From Flavobacterium undicola (GTDB taxonomy: Bacteria > Bacteroidota > Bacteroidia > Flavobacteriales > Flavobacteriaceae): a stretch of DNA of 64,000 bases. The translations under genes were made by a program, and so were the position numbers. The stretch lies in assembly GCF_009909155.2 (NCBI RefSeq), contig NZ_JAAAPM020000009.1, forward strand, positions 1 to 64,000, given 5' to 3'. The notes beneath the pieces were generated by a model. That model searched no databases. It had not been told where the DNA came from and was given only the letters and a program-made list of their open reading frames with translations. Shown here one piece after another: positions 1-8,901 of the stretch. Numbering within the stretch: position 1 is the stretch's first letter; each line of letters opens with the position of its first letter.

Positions 1-75
1 AACTAATTTTACGGGTAAGGGTACATATGCCTATAAGTGAAGGTAAACAACCTAAAACCAACCTTCAATCCACAC

Positions 76-102
76 CAAAAAAAGAGGACTAAAAATCCTC
101 TT
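76..102 (-). terminator. Rho-independent terminator
   Basis: Stem AAGAGGA (82-88) pairs with TCCTCTT (96-102). Read on the minus strand it is followed by a run of seven T. It sits about 130 bp beyond the end of the minus-strand gene at 229-903 and probably ends that transcript. Confidence 0.6.
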
Positions 103-162
103 GAAAATCTACAAATTTATTTTACGATAACTCCATAGTGTGACGGATGTGTAATCGGTTCC

Positions 163-220
163 GTTCAACACGAGTTTCATTGTTCGTGCTGCGCACGCAA
201 CGAAACTCTAACTGTTAGTA
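163..220. repeat. Imperfect palindrome, attC-like hairpin
   Basis: The arms are GAGTTTC-A-TTG-TT-CGTGC (172-189) and its near complement ending in GAAACTC (193-208). There is one mismatch and a two-base bulge. Outside them are GTTCAAC (163-169), which fits the integron RYYYAAC box, and GTTAGTA (214-220), which only approximates GTTRRRY. It lies just past the 3' end of the orphan minus-strand gene, where an attC site would sit in a gene cassette. No integrase is in the window. It could equally be an ordinary dispersed hairpin repeat. Confidence 0.35.
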
Positions 221-228
221 GCTGGCAT

Positions 229-903
229 TTAATGTCTGTTTTCATATTCCTTTAAAATTTTGGCTTTATCGATTTCATCTCTTAAACTAATTCGTCCATC
301 AAGTAAATATTCATAAAGTGGAATTTTATTGTAGTCAATCCCTTTCCAATAATTTTCTATAGCTTTAATGTCTTTTGTTTCAATATAATAATCAAACCAT
401 TGTGAGTCAGCTTTATGAAATAATAATTGAATATCTATATTTATAGGAACAATAAAAAAATCTTTTTTATTTGGAAACATATTTTTTAGCATAGTTCTTC
501 CATCAAAATCATCATTAGCTAAATAGATGGATATTAATCGGCTAGGTAAATTTGGATTAACTTCTCTTCTAATTCTTTCGAATTCAAATTCTATTTTAGC
601 AATATCATTAATTCTCTGTAATTCCTTACTATCGAATATTCTGGTATTTTCAATTCCCACCCCTAAAACCAAACCATTTTTTGACATATTTGCCATAGTT
701 AGGAATTTTAACCTAGGACTTGTAAATGTATTTACACATTGCATATTTTTTAATTCTTCAATTTCCAATGTATAAACAGGGTGTAGTTCTTTAGATGTTC
801 CGTAATGAGCGAGTGTAGATGTAGAAATACAGTTTGTAATACCAAAATTATGGCACACTAAAAAATCCTCAAGATCTACAAAATAAATATAATTGGAATT
901 CAT
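229..903 (-). CDS. Hypothetical protein, possibly DUF2441-like
   Basis: This is a 224-residue protein I cannot assign with confidence. It has no signal peptide or membrane segment and looks soluble and cytoplasmic. The C-terminal third has a pattern ENYWKG, then a proline, then YEYLLDGRISL (about residues 184-207). This resembles the end of DUF2441-type proteins, but that is a tentative impression. It stands alone, bounded downstream by an attC-like hairpin and a terminator. Upstream is a 275-bp AT-rich spacer with no recognisable gene. Its isolation next to a hairpin suggests a recently acquired cassette-like gene. The ATG at 903 is the first in frame. Confidence 0.6.
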   Translation of the reverse strand: MNSNYIYFVDLEDFLVCHNFGITNCISTSTLAHYGTSKELHPVYTLEIEELKNMQCVNTFTSPRLKFLTMANMSKNGLVLGVGIENTRIFDSKELQRINDIAKIEFEFERIRREVNPNLPSRLISIYLANDDFDGRTMLKNMFPNKKDFFIVPINIDIQLLFHKADSQWFDYYIETKDIKAIENYWKGIDYNKIPLYEYLLDGRISLRDEIDKAKILKEYENRH

Positions 904-1096
904 TTTACGTTTTTCTGTGATGCTTATTACTGCTAACTTGTTTATATACTCAGTTTTTACTCATTTAGTTGAACCTATACAACAAAACAGTGCTGTATTG
1001 GCTGAACTTTAAATTAAGTTTTTTTCAAAACCAAATATATAAAATATTCTTACAAATATTTATAACTCTCCTTATCAAAACCTTAAATAATTCCCA

Positions 1097-1132
1097 TAAA
1101 AAAACTACGACCTTAAAATTAGAGCCGTAGTT
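1097..1132 (-). terminator. Terminator of phoH
   Basis: AACTACG (1103-1109) pairs with CGTAGTT (1126-1132). On the minus strand the hairpin runs into seven T. It lies about 45 bp past the phoH stop codon. Confidence 0.65.
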
Positions 1133-1178
1133 CTTTTGTTATTTGCTATTGCAAATTGTTATTGCTATTGATTTTTAT

Positions 1179-2129
1179 TTAATCAACGTTTTCAGTGTAC
1201 TTATAAGCATCAATTACCTTTTTAACTAATCGGTGTCTTACAATGTCTTTATCATCAAGGTAGATAATTCCAATGCCTTCAATGTCTTTTAAAACCAATA
1301 ACGCTTCTTTTAATCCCGAAATGGTTCTTCGAGGCAAATCGACTTGGCCAGGATCGCCTGTAATCATGAATTTTGCATTTTTCCCCATACGGGTTAAAAA
1401 CATTTTCATTTGCGAATGTGTCGTATTTTGCGCTTCGTCCAGAATTACAAACGCATGATCTAAAGTTCGTCCACGCATGAAAGCTAATGGTGCAATTTGG
1501 ATAATTCCTTTGGTAATATATTCCTCTAATTTTTCATTCGGAATCATATCACGCAATGCATCATAAAGCGGTTGCATGTAAGGATCTAATTTTTCTTTCA
1601 TGTCTCCTGGAAGAAAACCTAAATTCTCCCCTGCTTCTACCGCCGGACGTGTCAAAATAATTCGTTTTACCTGCTTTTCTTTCAATGCTTTTACCGCCAT
1701 TGCCACACCCGTATAGGTTTTACCCGTTCCGGCTGGTCCAACTGCAAAAACCATGTCGTTTTTATTGATTGTATCTACTAATAATTGCTGGTTAGGTGTC
1801 ATGGCTTTTACAATTTTGCCTCCTACTCCATGCACTAAAATTTTGTCATTCGGACTCATTTTTTTGTCGTCTTGAACATCTCCTAAAATTACGCGCTCAA
1901 TTACATTGTCATCAATGTTGTTGTAGCGGGTAAAATGAAGCATTAATCTTTGAAAACGCCTTTCGAACTCGTCCAGTATGTCTTTTTCTCCAAATGCTTT
2001 TAAAGTTGTCCCTCTGGCAACTATTTTTAATTTTGGATAGTACTTTTTAATGGTTTCAAGATGAGTGTCTTGAGCACCCCAAAACTCTTTTGGAGCGATG
2101 TCTATGAGCTCGATGATTCTTTCGTTCAA
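1179..2129 (-). CDS. phoH: PhoH family ATPase
   Basis: PhoH-like cytoplasmic P-loop ATPase of 316 residues, a normal length for the family. The N-terminal ~110 residues carry the usual PhoH-type nucleic-acid-binding region. The ATPase domain follows, with Walker A GPAGTGKT at 131-138 and Walker B VILDEAQN at 228-235. PhoH proteins are linked to RNA metabolism and phosphate or general stress, but the precise role is unsettled. It is transcribed alone, has its own terminator, and diverges from the SAM hydrolase gene. Confidence 0.93.
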   Translation of the reverse strand: MNERIIELIDIAPKEFWGAQDTHLETIKKYYPKLKIVARGTTLKAFGEKDILDEFERRFQRLMLHFTRYNNIDDNVIERVILGDVQDDKKMSPNDKILVHGVGGKIVKAMTPNQQLLVDTINKNDMVFAVGPAGTGKTYTGVAMAVKALKEKQVKRIILTRPAVEAGENLGFLPGDMKEKLDPYMQPLYDALRDMIPNEKLEEYITKGIIQIAPLAFMRGRTLDHAFVILDEAQNTTHSQMKMFLTRMGKNAKFMITGDPGQVDLPRRTISGLKEALLVLKDIEGIGIIYLDDKDIVRHRLVKKVIDAYKYTENVD

Positions 2130-2238
2130 AGGGTATAGTTTTTTAGTATTACTAAATCGATTAAAAATCTAATCCATAGTGTGAGTACACCTAGGTTTTA
2201 TTTGGTTAATATTTAGAATTTGTTTTTGCTTTTTTGCT

Positions 2239-2267
2239 TTGTATGAATTTACTAATTATTAGCTTTG
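2239..2267 (+). promoter_or_regulatory. Bacteroidota-type promoter for the SAM hydrolase gene
   Basis: TTG (2239-2241), an 18-bp spacer, then TAGCTTTG (2260-2267) exactly match the TTG / TAnnTTTG consensus of this phylum. The predicted transcript starts near 2274 and has a leader of about 50 nt before the ATG at 2327. Confidence 0.6.
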
Positions 2268-2326
2268 CATTTCTCAAATTTAATGAAAATTAAGTTTAGA
2301 TTTCACCAATAGTTATAAACAAAAAT

Positions 2327-3157
2327 ATGTCAATAATTACCCTTACTACCGATTACGGCTTGAAAGATCACTTTGTAGGTGCGCTGAAGGGTAAAATTCT
2401 ATCTGAATACTCAGAAGCTCAAATTATTGATATTTCGCATGATATAGATCCTTTTAACACCGTAGAAGCCAGCTACATCATTAGTGCTGCTTATGCCAGT
2501 TTTCCTAAAGGAACCGTTCACCTCATTGGGGTTGACATGGAATTAAATAAAGAAAATTTACACATTGTAATGCAATGGAACGATTCTTATTTTATTGCTG
2601 CCGATAACGGTATTCTAAGCATGCTTTCGCAAAAAATAGTTCCGCAAAAAATTGTAGCCATCAACATTCACGACCGTTTGCCTAGTGATGCTTCGGGATT
2701 GGATGTTTTTGTAACCGTGGCTTGTCATATTGCCAAAGGTGGTTTGCTCAATGTAATTGGCAAAGAAATCAATGCGGTGAAAGAAGTGACCGAAATGAAG
2801 GCCGTAACCGCAAACGATAACAACAGCTTAAAAGGTCATGTTATTTACATTGATCATTTTGGGAATGTGGTGACTAATATTACCAAAAAACAATTCCTGG
2901 AAGTGTCTAAAGGCCGACCGTATGAAATCCAGATGAAGACGAAAAACATCAAAACCATATTACCTAATTATTCGGCGATTGCTATTTCAGAAAAATACCC
3001 CATTAAGAATTACGAAGGCGAAAAACTCGCTATTTTCAATGAAGCGGGTTATCTCGAAATTGCCATTTTTAGAAGCAATCCGTCCAAAATTGGTTCCGCA
3101 AGCAGCTTATTAGGACTCAATTATCGCGATGCCGTAACCATAGAATTTAAGAATTAA
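2327..3157 (+). CDS. S-adenosylmethionine hydrolase (DUF62 / SAM hydroxide adenosyltransferase)
   Basis: This 276-residue protein belongs to the fluorinase/chlorinase superfamily. Most chromosomal members are SAM hydrolases that use hydroxide to yield adenosine and methionine. The N-terminal motif TTDYGLKDHFVG (residues 7-18) carries the active-site Asp. The C-terminal domain shows the usual DHFGNVVTN segment that binds adenosine. No halogenase-type loop was recognised, so hydrolysis is the likely reaction. It precedes gldF by about 100 bp. A perfect palindromic repeat immediately follows its stop. Confidence 0.88.
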   Translation: MSIITLTTDYGLKDHFVGALKGKILSEYSEAQIIDISHDIDPFNTVEASYIISAAYASFPKGTVHLIGVDMELNKENLHIVMQWNDSYFIAADNGILSMLSQKIVPQKIVAINIHDRLPSDASGLDVFVTVACHIAKGGLLNVIGKEINAVKEVTEMKAVTANDNNSLKGHVIYIDHFGNVVTNITKKQFLEVSKGRPYEIQMKTKNIKTILPNYSAIAISEKYPIKNYEGEKLAIFNEAGYLEIAIFRSNPSKIGSASSLLGLNYRDAVTIEFKN

Positions 3158-3158
3158 G

Positions 3159-3176
3159 TCCCGATAGCTATCGGGA
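3159..3176. repeat. 18-bp perfect palindrome
   Basis: TCCCGATAGCTATCGGGA begins one base after the SAM hydrolase stop codon. It is perfectly self-complementary and unrelated to the other repeat families in this window. It has no T-tract, so it is not an obvious terminator. Confidence 0.7.
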
Positions 3177-3262
3177 TAGATTGCTGATTAACGATTTAAG
3201 ATTTTTGAAGTAGAAAAAAATGTTTACAAAGCTTATAACTCATAACTATTAACTCATAAAGA

Positions 3263-3988
3263 ATGAAAGCCCTATTATTACGTGAAATTAAATCCTTTTT
3301 TGGTTCGCCCATAGGTTATTTAGTTATCGCCATTTTTCTAATCATCAACGGATTATTCCTTTGGGTTTTTGAAGGCGATTACAACATCCTGAATTCGGGT
3401 TTTGCCGATATGACTCCGTTTTTCAGCTTAGCTCCATGGATTTTAATTTTCTTAATTCCTGCCGTAACCATGCGCTCTTTCTCTGACGAAAGAAAACAAG
3501 GAACACTTGAATTACTGTTAACTAAACCATTGTCAATTTGGCAAATAGCAAACGGAAAATTTCTTGGAGCTGTATTACTAATTGTCATCGCTATCATTCC
3601 AACATTTATTTACGTTGAAGTAATTTCGAATTTAGGAATGCCCGAAGGCAATATCGATATGGGAAGTACCATTGGTTCTTATTTTGGGCTTTTATTTTTA
3701 ATTGGTGCTTACACTGCTATCGGGATTTTCACTTCTACCCTTTCTGACAACCAAATTGTAGCCTTCATTCTTGCAGTGTTTCTGTGTTTCTTTTTCTATT
3801 TTGGATTCGAAGGTTTCGCCAGTATCATTCCTTCTTTTTCGTCATTTATTTCGGTTTTAGGAATGCAAAATCATTTTAAAAGTATGAGTCGCGGCGTAAT
3901 TGACACTCGAGACATTATTTACTTTGTGAGTCTTGTGGTGGCTTTTCTTTCGTTTACTGTTTACCAACTTAAATCTTTTAAATTGTAA
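3263..3988 (+). CDS. gldF: Gliding motility ABC transporter permease GldF
   Basis: Inner-membrane permease of 241 residues with about six transmembrane segments, of the ABC-2 type. The segment MRSFSDERKQGTLELLLTKPLS (about residues 70-91) is the conserved cytoplasmic loop of ABC-2 permeases. GldF with GldG and the separately encoded ATPase GldA is required for gliding in Flavobacterium. The stop codon overlaps the gldG start by one base (TAATG), indicating translational coupling. gldA is not in this window, as is usual in this genus. Confidence 0.93.
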   Translation: MKALLLREIKSFFGSPIGYLVIAIFLIINGLFLWVFEGDYNILNSGFADMTPFFSLAPWILIFLIPAVTMRSFSDERKQGTLELLLTKPLSIWQIANGKFLGAVLLIVIAIIPTFIYVEVISNLGMPEGNIDMGSTIGSYFGLLFLIGAYTAIGIFTSTLSDNQIVAFILAVFLCFFFYFGFEGFASIIPSFSSFISVLGMQNHFKSMSRGVIDTRDIIYFVSLVVAFLSFTVYQLKSFKL

Positions 3989-5673
3989 TGATAGCTGCTA
4001 AAAAAAGAAAACTACAATCAGTATTGATTACAATTGCAATTCTGTTATTGATAAACCTAATCGGGAATTCGTTTTTTCACCGATTTGATTTAACTAAAGA
4101 TCATCGCTATACCTTATCGCAAACTTCATTAAATATTATCAAGCAGGTAAAAGAACCGCTTTCGATAAAAATTTATATGGAAGGCGATTTGCCTGCCGAA
4201 TTCAAAAGATTACAACAGGAAACCAGAGAGTTACTAGAAGAATTCCAAGCGTATAATTCGAATATTATTTTCGAATTTGTGAATCCTTTAGAGAACGAAG
4301 ACGAAAGCATAGACAACATCAAATCGTTGTACATGAAAGGATTAACACCTGTAAACATAACGGTTGACGACAAAGGAAAACAATCGCAAGCTATGGTTTT
4401 TCCTTGGGCAATTGCAGTGTATCACAACAAAGAAGTCAATATTCCGCTATTGAAAAACATCATGGGCGCTTCCACTACCGAAAAAGTAATTGGCTCCGTT
4501 CAGCATTTAGAATATTCTATTGCCGATGCTTTGAATAAAATCACCAAAGAGAAACAAAAAAAGATTGCCGTAATTAAAGGAAATGGAGAAATCCAAGATG
4601 TTTTAATTGCTAAGTTTCTATTACAAATAAGAGAAAGTTACCACATTGGTCCTTTTACCTTAGATTCAGTTGCTAAAAATCCTGTTCCTAGCTTAGAAGC
4701 CTTAAAAAAGTATGATCTGGCTATTATTGCCAAACCAACTGAAACCTTCTCTGATGCCGAAAAACAAGTCTTAGACCAATTCATCATCAACGGTGGAAAA
4801 ACCATCTGGTTAGTAGATCAGGTAACAGTGGAAATGGATAGTTTGTACAACGATGCCGGAGCTACTCTGGCTTTTCCAAGAGATTTGAATCTAAACGATA
4901 TGTTTTTTAAGTACGGTATTCGAATCAATCCTGATATTGTAAAAGACGAACAAGGAAGTCCTATAAAACTGGCCACTGGCGAACAAGGAAGTGCGACGCA
5001 ATACCAAGCTTTCAACTGGAAATTTGCACCTTTGGTTTATCCAGAAAGCCAACACCCTATTGTAAAAAACCTTGGCGGAATCAAATTTGATTTTGCTAAT
5101 CCAATTGATACTTTAAAAAACGGAATCAAGAAAACCGTTTTATTGCAATCGTCCAAATATTCTAAAAAAGTAGGAACCCCTGCCGAAATTAATTTGAATA
5201 TTGTAACCGAAGAAACCAGTCCAAATCATTACATCAATACCGGAAATATTCCAATGGCGGTTTTACTCGAAGGCAACTTCCGTTCGGTTTTTCAAAACCG
5301 GGTTTTAGCTTTCGACCAAAACAATTTTGAAGCCACAGGAAAAGCCAGCAAAATGATTGTTATTTCGGATGGTGATATCATCAAAAATCAATTGGATAAA
5401 AATTACGCACCGGTTGAATTGGGCTTTGATCAACGCTCCGGGAATTTATATGATAATAAAGATTTTCTGCTCAACTGCGTCAATTACCTGTTGGATGATA
5501 CCGGACTTATTAACATTCGATCTAAGGATTTAGATTTACCATTACTGGATAAAGAAAAAGTATACGAAAATTATACACAGACGCAAGTCATAACTATCGG
5601 GCTTCCAATTCTAATTTTAGCAATTTTTGGAGTTGTATTTGGCTTTTTAAGAAAGCGCAAATACAGCAAATAG
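3988..5673 (+). CDS. gldG: Gliding motility ABC transporter substrate-binding protein GldG
   Basis: This 561-residue membrane-anchored protein has an N-terminal transmembrane helix (about residues 12-30), a large periplasmic region of the GldG/ABC auxiliary type, and a C-terminal helix (about 536-556) followed by basic residues (RKRKYSK). It is the partner of GldF in the gliding-associated ABC complex. Full length is preserved and no frame disruption is seen. It is co-transcribed with gldF through a one-base overlap. Confidence 0.93.
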   Translation: MIAAKKRKLQSVLITIAILLLINLIGNSFFHRFDLTKDHRYTLSQTSLNIIKQVKEPLSIKIYMEGDLPAEFKRLQQETRELLEEFQAYNSNIIFEFVNPLENEDESIDNIKSLYMKGLTPVNITVDDKGKQSQAMVFPWAIAVYHNKEVNIPLLKNIMGASTTEKVIGSVQHLEYSIADALNKITKEKQKKIAVIKGNGEIQDVLIAKFLLQIRESYHIGPFTLDSVAKNPVPSLEALKKYDLAIIAKPTETFSDAEKQVLDQFIINGGKTIWLVDQVTVEMDSLYNDAGATLAFPRDLNLNDMFFKYGIRINPDIVKDEQGSPIKLATGEQGSATQYQAFNWKFAPLVYPESQHPIVKNLGGIKFDFANPIDTLKNGIKKTVLLQSSKYSKKVGTPAEINLNIVTEETSPNHYINTGNIPMAVLLEGNFRSVFQNRVLAFDQNNFEATGKASKMIVISDGDIIKNQLDKNYAPVELGFDQRSGNLYDNKDFLLNCVNYLLDDTGLINIRSKDLDLPLLDKEKVYENYTQTQVITIGLPILILAIFGVVFGFLRKRKYSK

Positions 5674-5712
5674 ATGTTAATAAAAATTTTTCAATACTAG
5701 ATTTGTTTACGA

Positions 5713-5720
5713 TATATTTG
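5713..5720 (+). promoter_or_regulatory. -7 element upstream of dnaN
   Basis: TATATTTG matches the TAnnTTTG -7 consensus. No TTG was found at proper distance for the -33 box, so this is a partial match. It would give a leader of about 65 nt to the dnaN ATG at 5791. Confidence 0.4.
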
Positions 5721-5790
5721 TAAAAGTGTATCATTTGCAAATTCTAGAAAAAGATACCCTATTCCAATAAAAATAAAATATAATCTTCAT

Positions 5791-6909
5791 ATGAAATTTA
5801 TAGTATCGAGTTCGTACTTATTAAAGCAATTACAAGTTTTAGGAAGCGTTATCAACAGTAGCAATACTTTGCCTATTTTAGATAACTTCTTATTTGAATT
5901 AGACAATAACGAATTAACTGTTTCTTCCTCTGATTTAGAAACAACTATGTCAGCTACTTTAGCAATCGATTCTACTAGTAAAGGAAGTGTTGCTGTACCT
6001 GCTAAATTGCTTTTGGAAATCTTAAAAACTTTCCCGGAACAGCCCTTAACTTTTACGGTTGAAGAAAACAACACTATAGAAATCAGTTCTAATTCAGGAA
6101 AATATGCCTTAGCTTATGCTCCAGGAGAAGAATTCCCTAAAGCAATAAACTTAGACGAACCTTCGGTAACTTTAGTTCCTGCCGATGTGTTAGCTACTGC
6201 GGTAAGCAAAACCATTTTTGCTGCCGGAAACGACGATTTACGTCCAGTGATGTCAGGAGTATTCTTTCAGTTTTCTCCACAAGGTTTGACTTTTGTTGCT
6301 ACAGATGCTCATAAATTAGTAAAATATGCTCGTACAGATGTTACTGCTTCTCAAGTAGCCGATTTTATTATGCCTAAAAAACCATTGACTATTTTAAAAA
6401 ATATTCTGGGTTCTTCTGATGCAGAAGTTAAAATTGAATACAACGATTCGAATGCTACTTTTTCTTTTGACAACTACGTGTTAATGTGTCGTTTGATTGA
6501 TGGAAAATATCCAAATTACGAAGCCGTAATTCCGAAAGAAAACCCAAATAAATTAATGATTGACCGTTCTCAATTTTTGAGTTCTGTACGTCGTGTGGCT
6601 ATCTTTTCGAATAAAACAACTCACCAAATTCGTTTAAAAATTGCCGGTGCCGAATTAAATGTTTCTGCTGAAGATATTGACTATTCAAATAAGGCCGAAG
6701 AAAGATTGACTTGTGATTATCAAGGAGATGATATGCAAATAGGTTACAACTCTCGTTTCCTTACAGAAATGTTAACTAACTTACAATCAGACATGATTAT
6801 GCTGGAAATGTCATTACCTAATCGTGCTGGAATTTTAACTCCGGTAGATGGATTAGAAGACGGCGAAACAGTGACTATGCTTGTTATGCCAGTAATGCTA
6901 AATAGTTAA
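5791..6909 (+). CDS. dnaN: DNA polymerase III beta subunit (sliding clamp)
   Basis: This is the cytoplasmic sliding clamp that tethers DNA polymerase III to DNA. The length of 372 residues is standard for three beta-clamp domains. The N-terminus MKFIVSSSYLLKQLQ and the C-terminal run LVMPVMLNS, ending in the VMPV type of sequence that closes domain III, are typical. It is monocistronic, with its own -7 element and a strong terminator. No dnaA or origin is nearby, which is usual in Flavobacterium. Confidence 0.97.
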   Translation: MKFIVSSSYLLKQLQVLGSVINSSNTLPILDNFLFELDNNELTVSSSDLETTMSATLAIDSTSKGSVAVPAKLLLEILKTFPEQPLTFTVEENNTIEISSNSGKYALAYAPGEEFPKAINLDEPSVTLVPADVLATAVSKTIFAAGNDDLRPVMSGVFFQFSPQGLTFVATDAHKLVKYARTDVTASQVADFIMPKKPLTILKNILGSSDAEVKIEYNDSNATFSFDNYVLMCRLIDGKYPNYEAVIPKENPNKLMIDRSQFLSSVRRVAIFSNKTTHQIRLKIAGAELNVSAEDIDYSNKAEERLTCDYQGDDMQIGYNSRFLTEMLTNLQSDMIMLEMSLPNRAGILTPVDGLEDGETVTMLVMPVMLNS

Positions 6910-7002
6910 ATAAAAATTAAGAAAATATTAAGTTTTATTTTTGATATTCAAATATAATACTTATCATTGCGAACTATTAACCAACCATTTTTTATATTTA
7001 AA

Positions 7003-7038
7003 AAACCGCGATTCCTCCTAGAAAAGCGGTTTTTTTTT
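7003..7038 (+). terminator. Terminator of dnaN
   Basis: AAACCGC (7003-7009) pairs with GCGGTTT (7026-7032) and runs into a T9 tract. It lies about 95 bp after the dnaN stop and between convergent genes. The A-run on the other side could let it serve both strands. Confidence 0.75.
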
Positions 7039-7060
7039 GCTTTAAACTTTCCTTCCAGAA

Positions 7061-8833
7061 TTAAATAATTTCCATTTTTTTCATCAAAAAAGTAGCGCTT
7101 TTATTTTGACAGATTCCTTTTCGAAGTTTATAATCAAAATGTAAATCGTTGTCTTTTATTTCAACTTCAAAACAATTATTACTTAATATTTCGGGATATT
7201 GATTAGTCGTTAAACAAACTTCAATATCGTGCGTTGCAATAACTCCAATGGCTTTTTTAGCAATTACCTTTTTAAGCACTTCGATTGTTCCGCTGCGTTT
7301 ATCGTCTGAATTGGTTCCTCTCAAAATTTCGTCCAGTAATACAAAAGCAGGTTGAACTTCTAAAGCATCCATAATCTGTTTCAAACGCTTTATTTCGGCA
7401 AAGAAATACGATTCGCTATCCGACAGAGAATCCGATAATCGCATAGAAACTAAAACAGGCAAAGGATGCACCTGAGCTTCACTAGCGCAAACTACAGAAC
7501 CTGTTCCTGCCAAAACCATATTGATTCCTAAACTTCTCAAAAAAGTACTTTTCCCCGACATATTTGAACCCGTCAAAATCACAAATGATTGAGGATAAAA
7601 AATACTATCATTCCCTACTCTAGTTTCCGGATTCAATAATGGATGGCCTAGATTTGAAAAATTAATTTTAAAATCGGTATTCAATTCCGGATAAGCAAAT
7701 TCAGGATTGTTATATGAAAAATTAGCTAAGCTATTGAGTTTTTCAAATTCCCCAATTACTATCAACCAATCTTCAAGAGCTTCGGAATGTTCTTTTTTCC
7801 AATTTAACAATGCTTTCAAAACATGAAAATTAAATAGAAATGTACCATTGAAAACTGTGGCTGTAACTAAATTTGCAATAGTATCCATTCTCGAAAACAA
7901 CTCTGATAATTTTTTCAAATGTGTACTAGCATTGGCTGATTTGAATTGCAGTCTTTTTTGCAAATCAATTAACTTTTGAGAATGAAATTTTTCATCTTCA
8001 ATTTTTTTTACCAACAAACCATATTGAGCAATAATCTTATCGATATTTTCGGCATTTGCAATTTCGCTTTGAATTCGTTTGAAAAATTTGCCTAGAAACA
8101 TTAAATTAATAACAAACACATACGATGAACAACTCAAAAAAATAGTGTTGTCAGTAATCAAATAAGCTATAAAAGTCCCTAAAAACAAAGCAGGAAAAAC
8201 ATAAGAAAGAAAGATAGCCGTTTTTGATAAATCTGAACCAGAACTTTTATTCCATTTCAACAAAGCCTCATAACTATTTTGATTATCCTGACTTACTTTG
8301 GCGAAAGCCAAAAACTCCTGACGCCAATCTATTTTTTCATTCAATTCTTTAACTGACTGTTGATTATCTATAATCTCCTGATTAGAAACTTTATACAATA
8401 AAGTAGTAGCCAATGTCTTTTTTCCAATAAAAGTAGCGGTTCTATTAAGGTATTGAAACAACGAATGCTCACCAAAAATATCTAAATCGTAAGCATACGG
8501 ATGATGAAAATCCTGAAACTCACCACCATTTTCAAAAGGGATTTTTTCTCTTTTTAGAAACGAAATTTCATCTTCATTAATTTTCACCAACGCCTTCGTT
8601 AAGAGTCTTTGAAAAGACAAACGAGAATGAATTCGCATTAAAACCAAAAAAGTACCGAAAAACAACACAGCCAGAATAACCCAAAAACCTTCCGATTTTT
8701 GAATGTAAAAATAGATTGAAGTTAAAAACAGAAAAATACTCAACAACCGAAACAAACTAATTGAATTGTATTTGGTGTTGATTTTGCTTAATTCACTGGT
8801 AAAAAAAGCAACCTTAGATTTATAAATGTCCAT
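7061..8833 (-). CDS. MutS-like ATPase with N-terminal membrane segments
   Basis: This 590-residue protein carries a MutS family C-terminal ATPase domain. Walker A is GSNMSGKST and the Walker B region is FVLLDEILRGTNSDD, followed by the usual ATHD switch motif. It lacks the mismatch-recognition domain of MutS and the Smr domain of MutS2. Hydrophobic segments lie at about residues 29-66 and again around 205-250, so it is probably anchored in the inner membrane. Such membrane MutS-related proteins are widespread in Bacteroidota but their function is unknown. It should not be read as a mismatch-repair enzyme. It is transcribed toward dnaN. Confidence 0.85.
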   Translation of the reverse strand: MDIYKSKVAFFTSELSKINTKYNSISLFRLLSIFLFLTSIYFYIQKSEGFWVILAVLFFGTFLVLMRIHSRLSFQRLLTKALVKINEDEISFLKREKIPFENGGEFQDFHHPYAYDLDIFGEHSLFQYLNRTATFIGKKTLATTLLYKVSNQEIIDNQQSVKELNEKIDWRQEFLAFAKVSQDNQNSYEALLKWNKSSGSDLSKTAIFLSYVFPALFLGTFIAYLITDNTIFLSCSSYVFVINLMFLGKFFKRIQSEIANAENIDKIIAQYGLLVKKIEDEKFHSQKLIDLQKRLQFKSANASTHLKKLSELFSRMDTIANLVTATVFNGTFLFNFHVLKALLNWKKEHSEALEDWLIVIGEFEKLNSLANFSYNNPEFAYPELNTDFKINFSNLGHPLLNPETRVGNDSIFYPQSFVILTGSNMSGKSTFLRSLGINMVLAGTGSVVCASEAQVHPLPVLVSMRLSDSLSDSESYFFAEIKRLKQIMDALEVQPAFVLLDEILRGTNSDDKRSGTIEVLKKVIAKKAIGVIATHDIEVCLTTNQYPEILSNNCFEVEIKDNDLHFDYKLRKGICQNKSATFLMKKMEII

Positions 8834-8901
8834 AATATATCAAATGAAAGACAAATATAAACTAGCCTAGTAAATAAGTGAGAAAAATTAGGTAAAAAAA
8901 A

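Noticed and set aside
7061..8833. Mismatch repair MutS or MutS2
   Set aside because: The recognition and Smr domains are missing and membrane segments are present; only the ATPase domain is shared.
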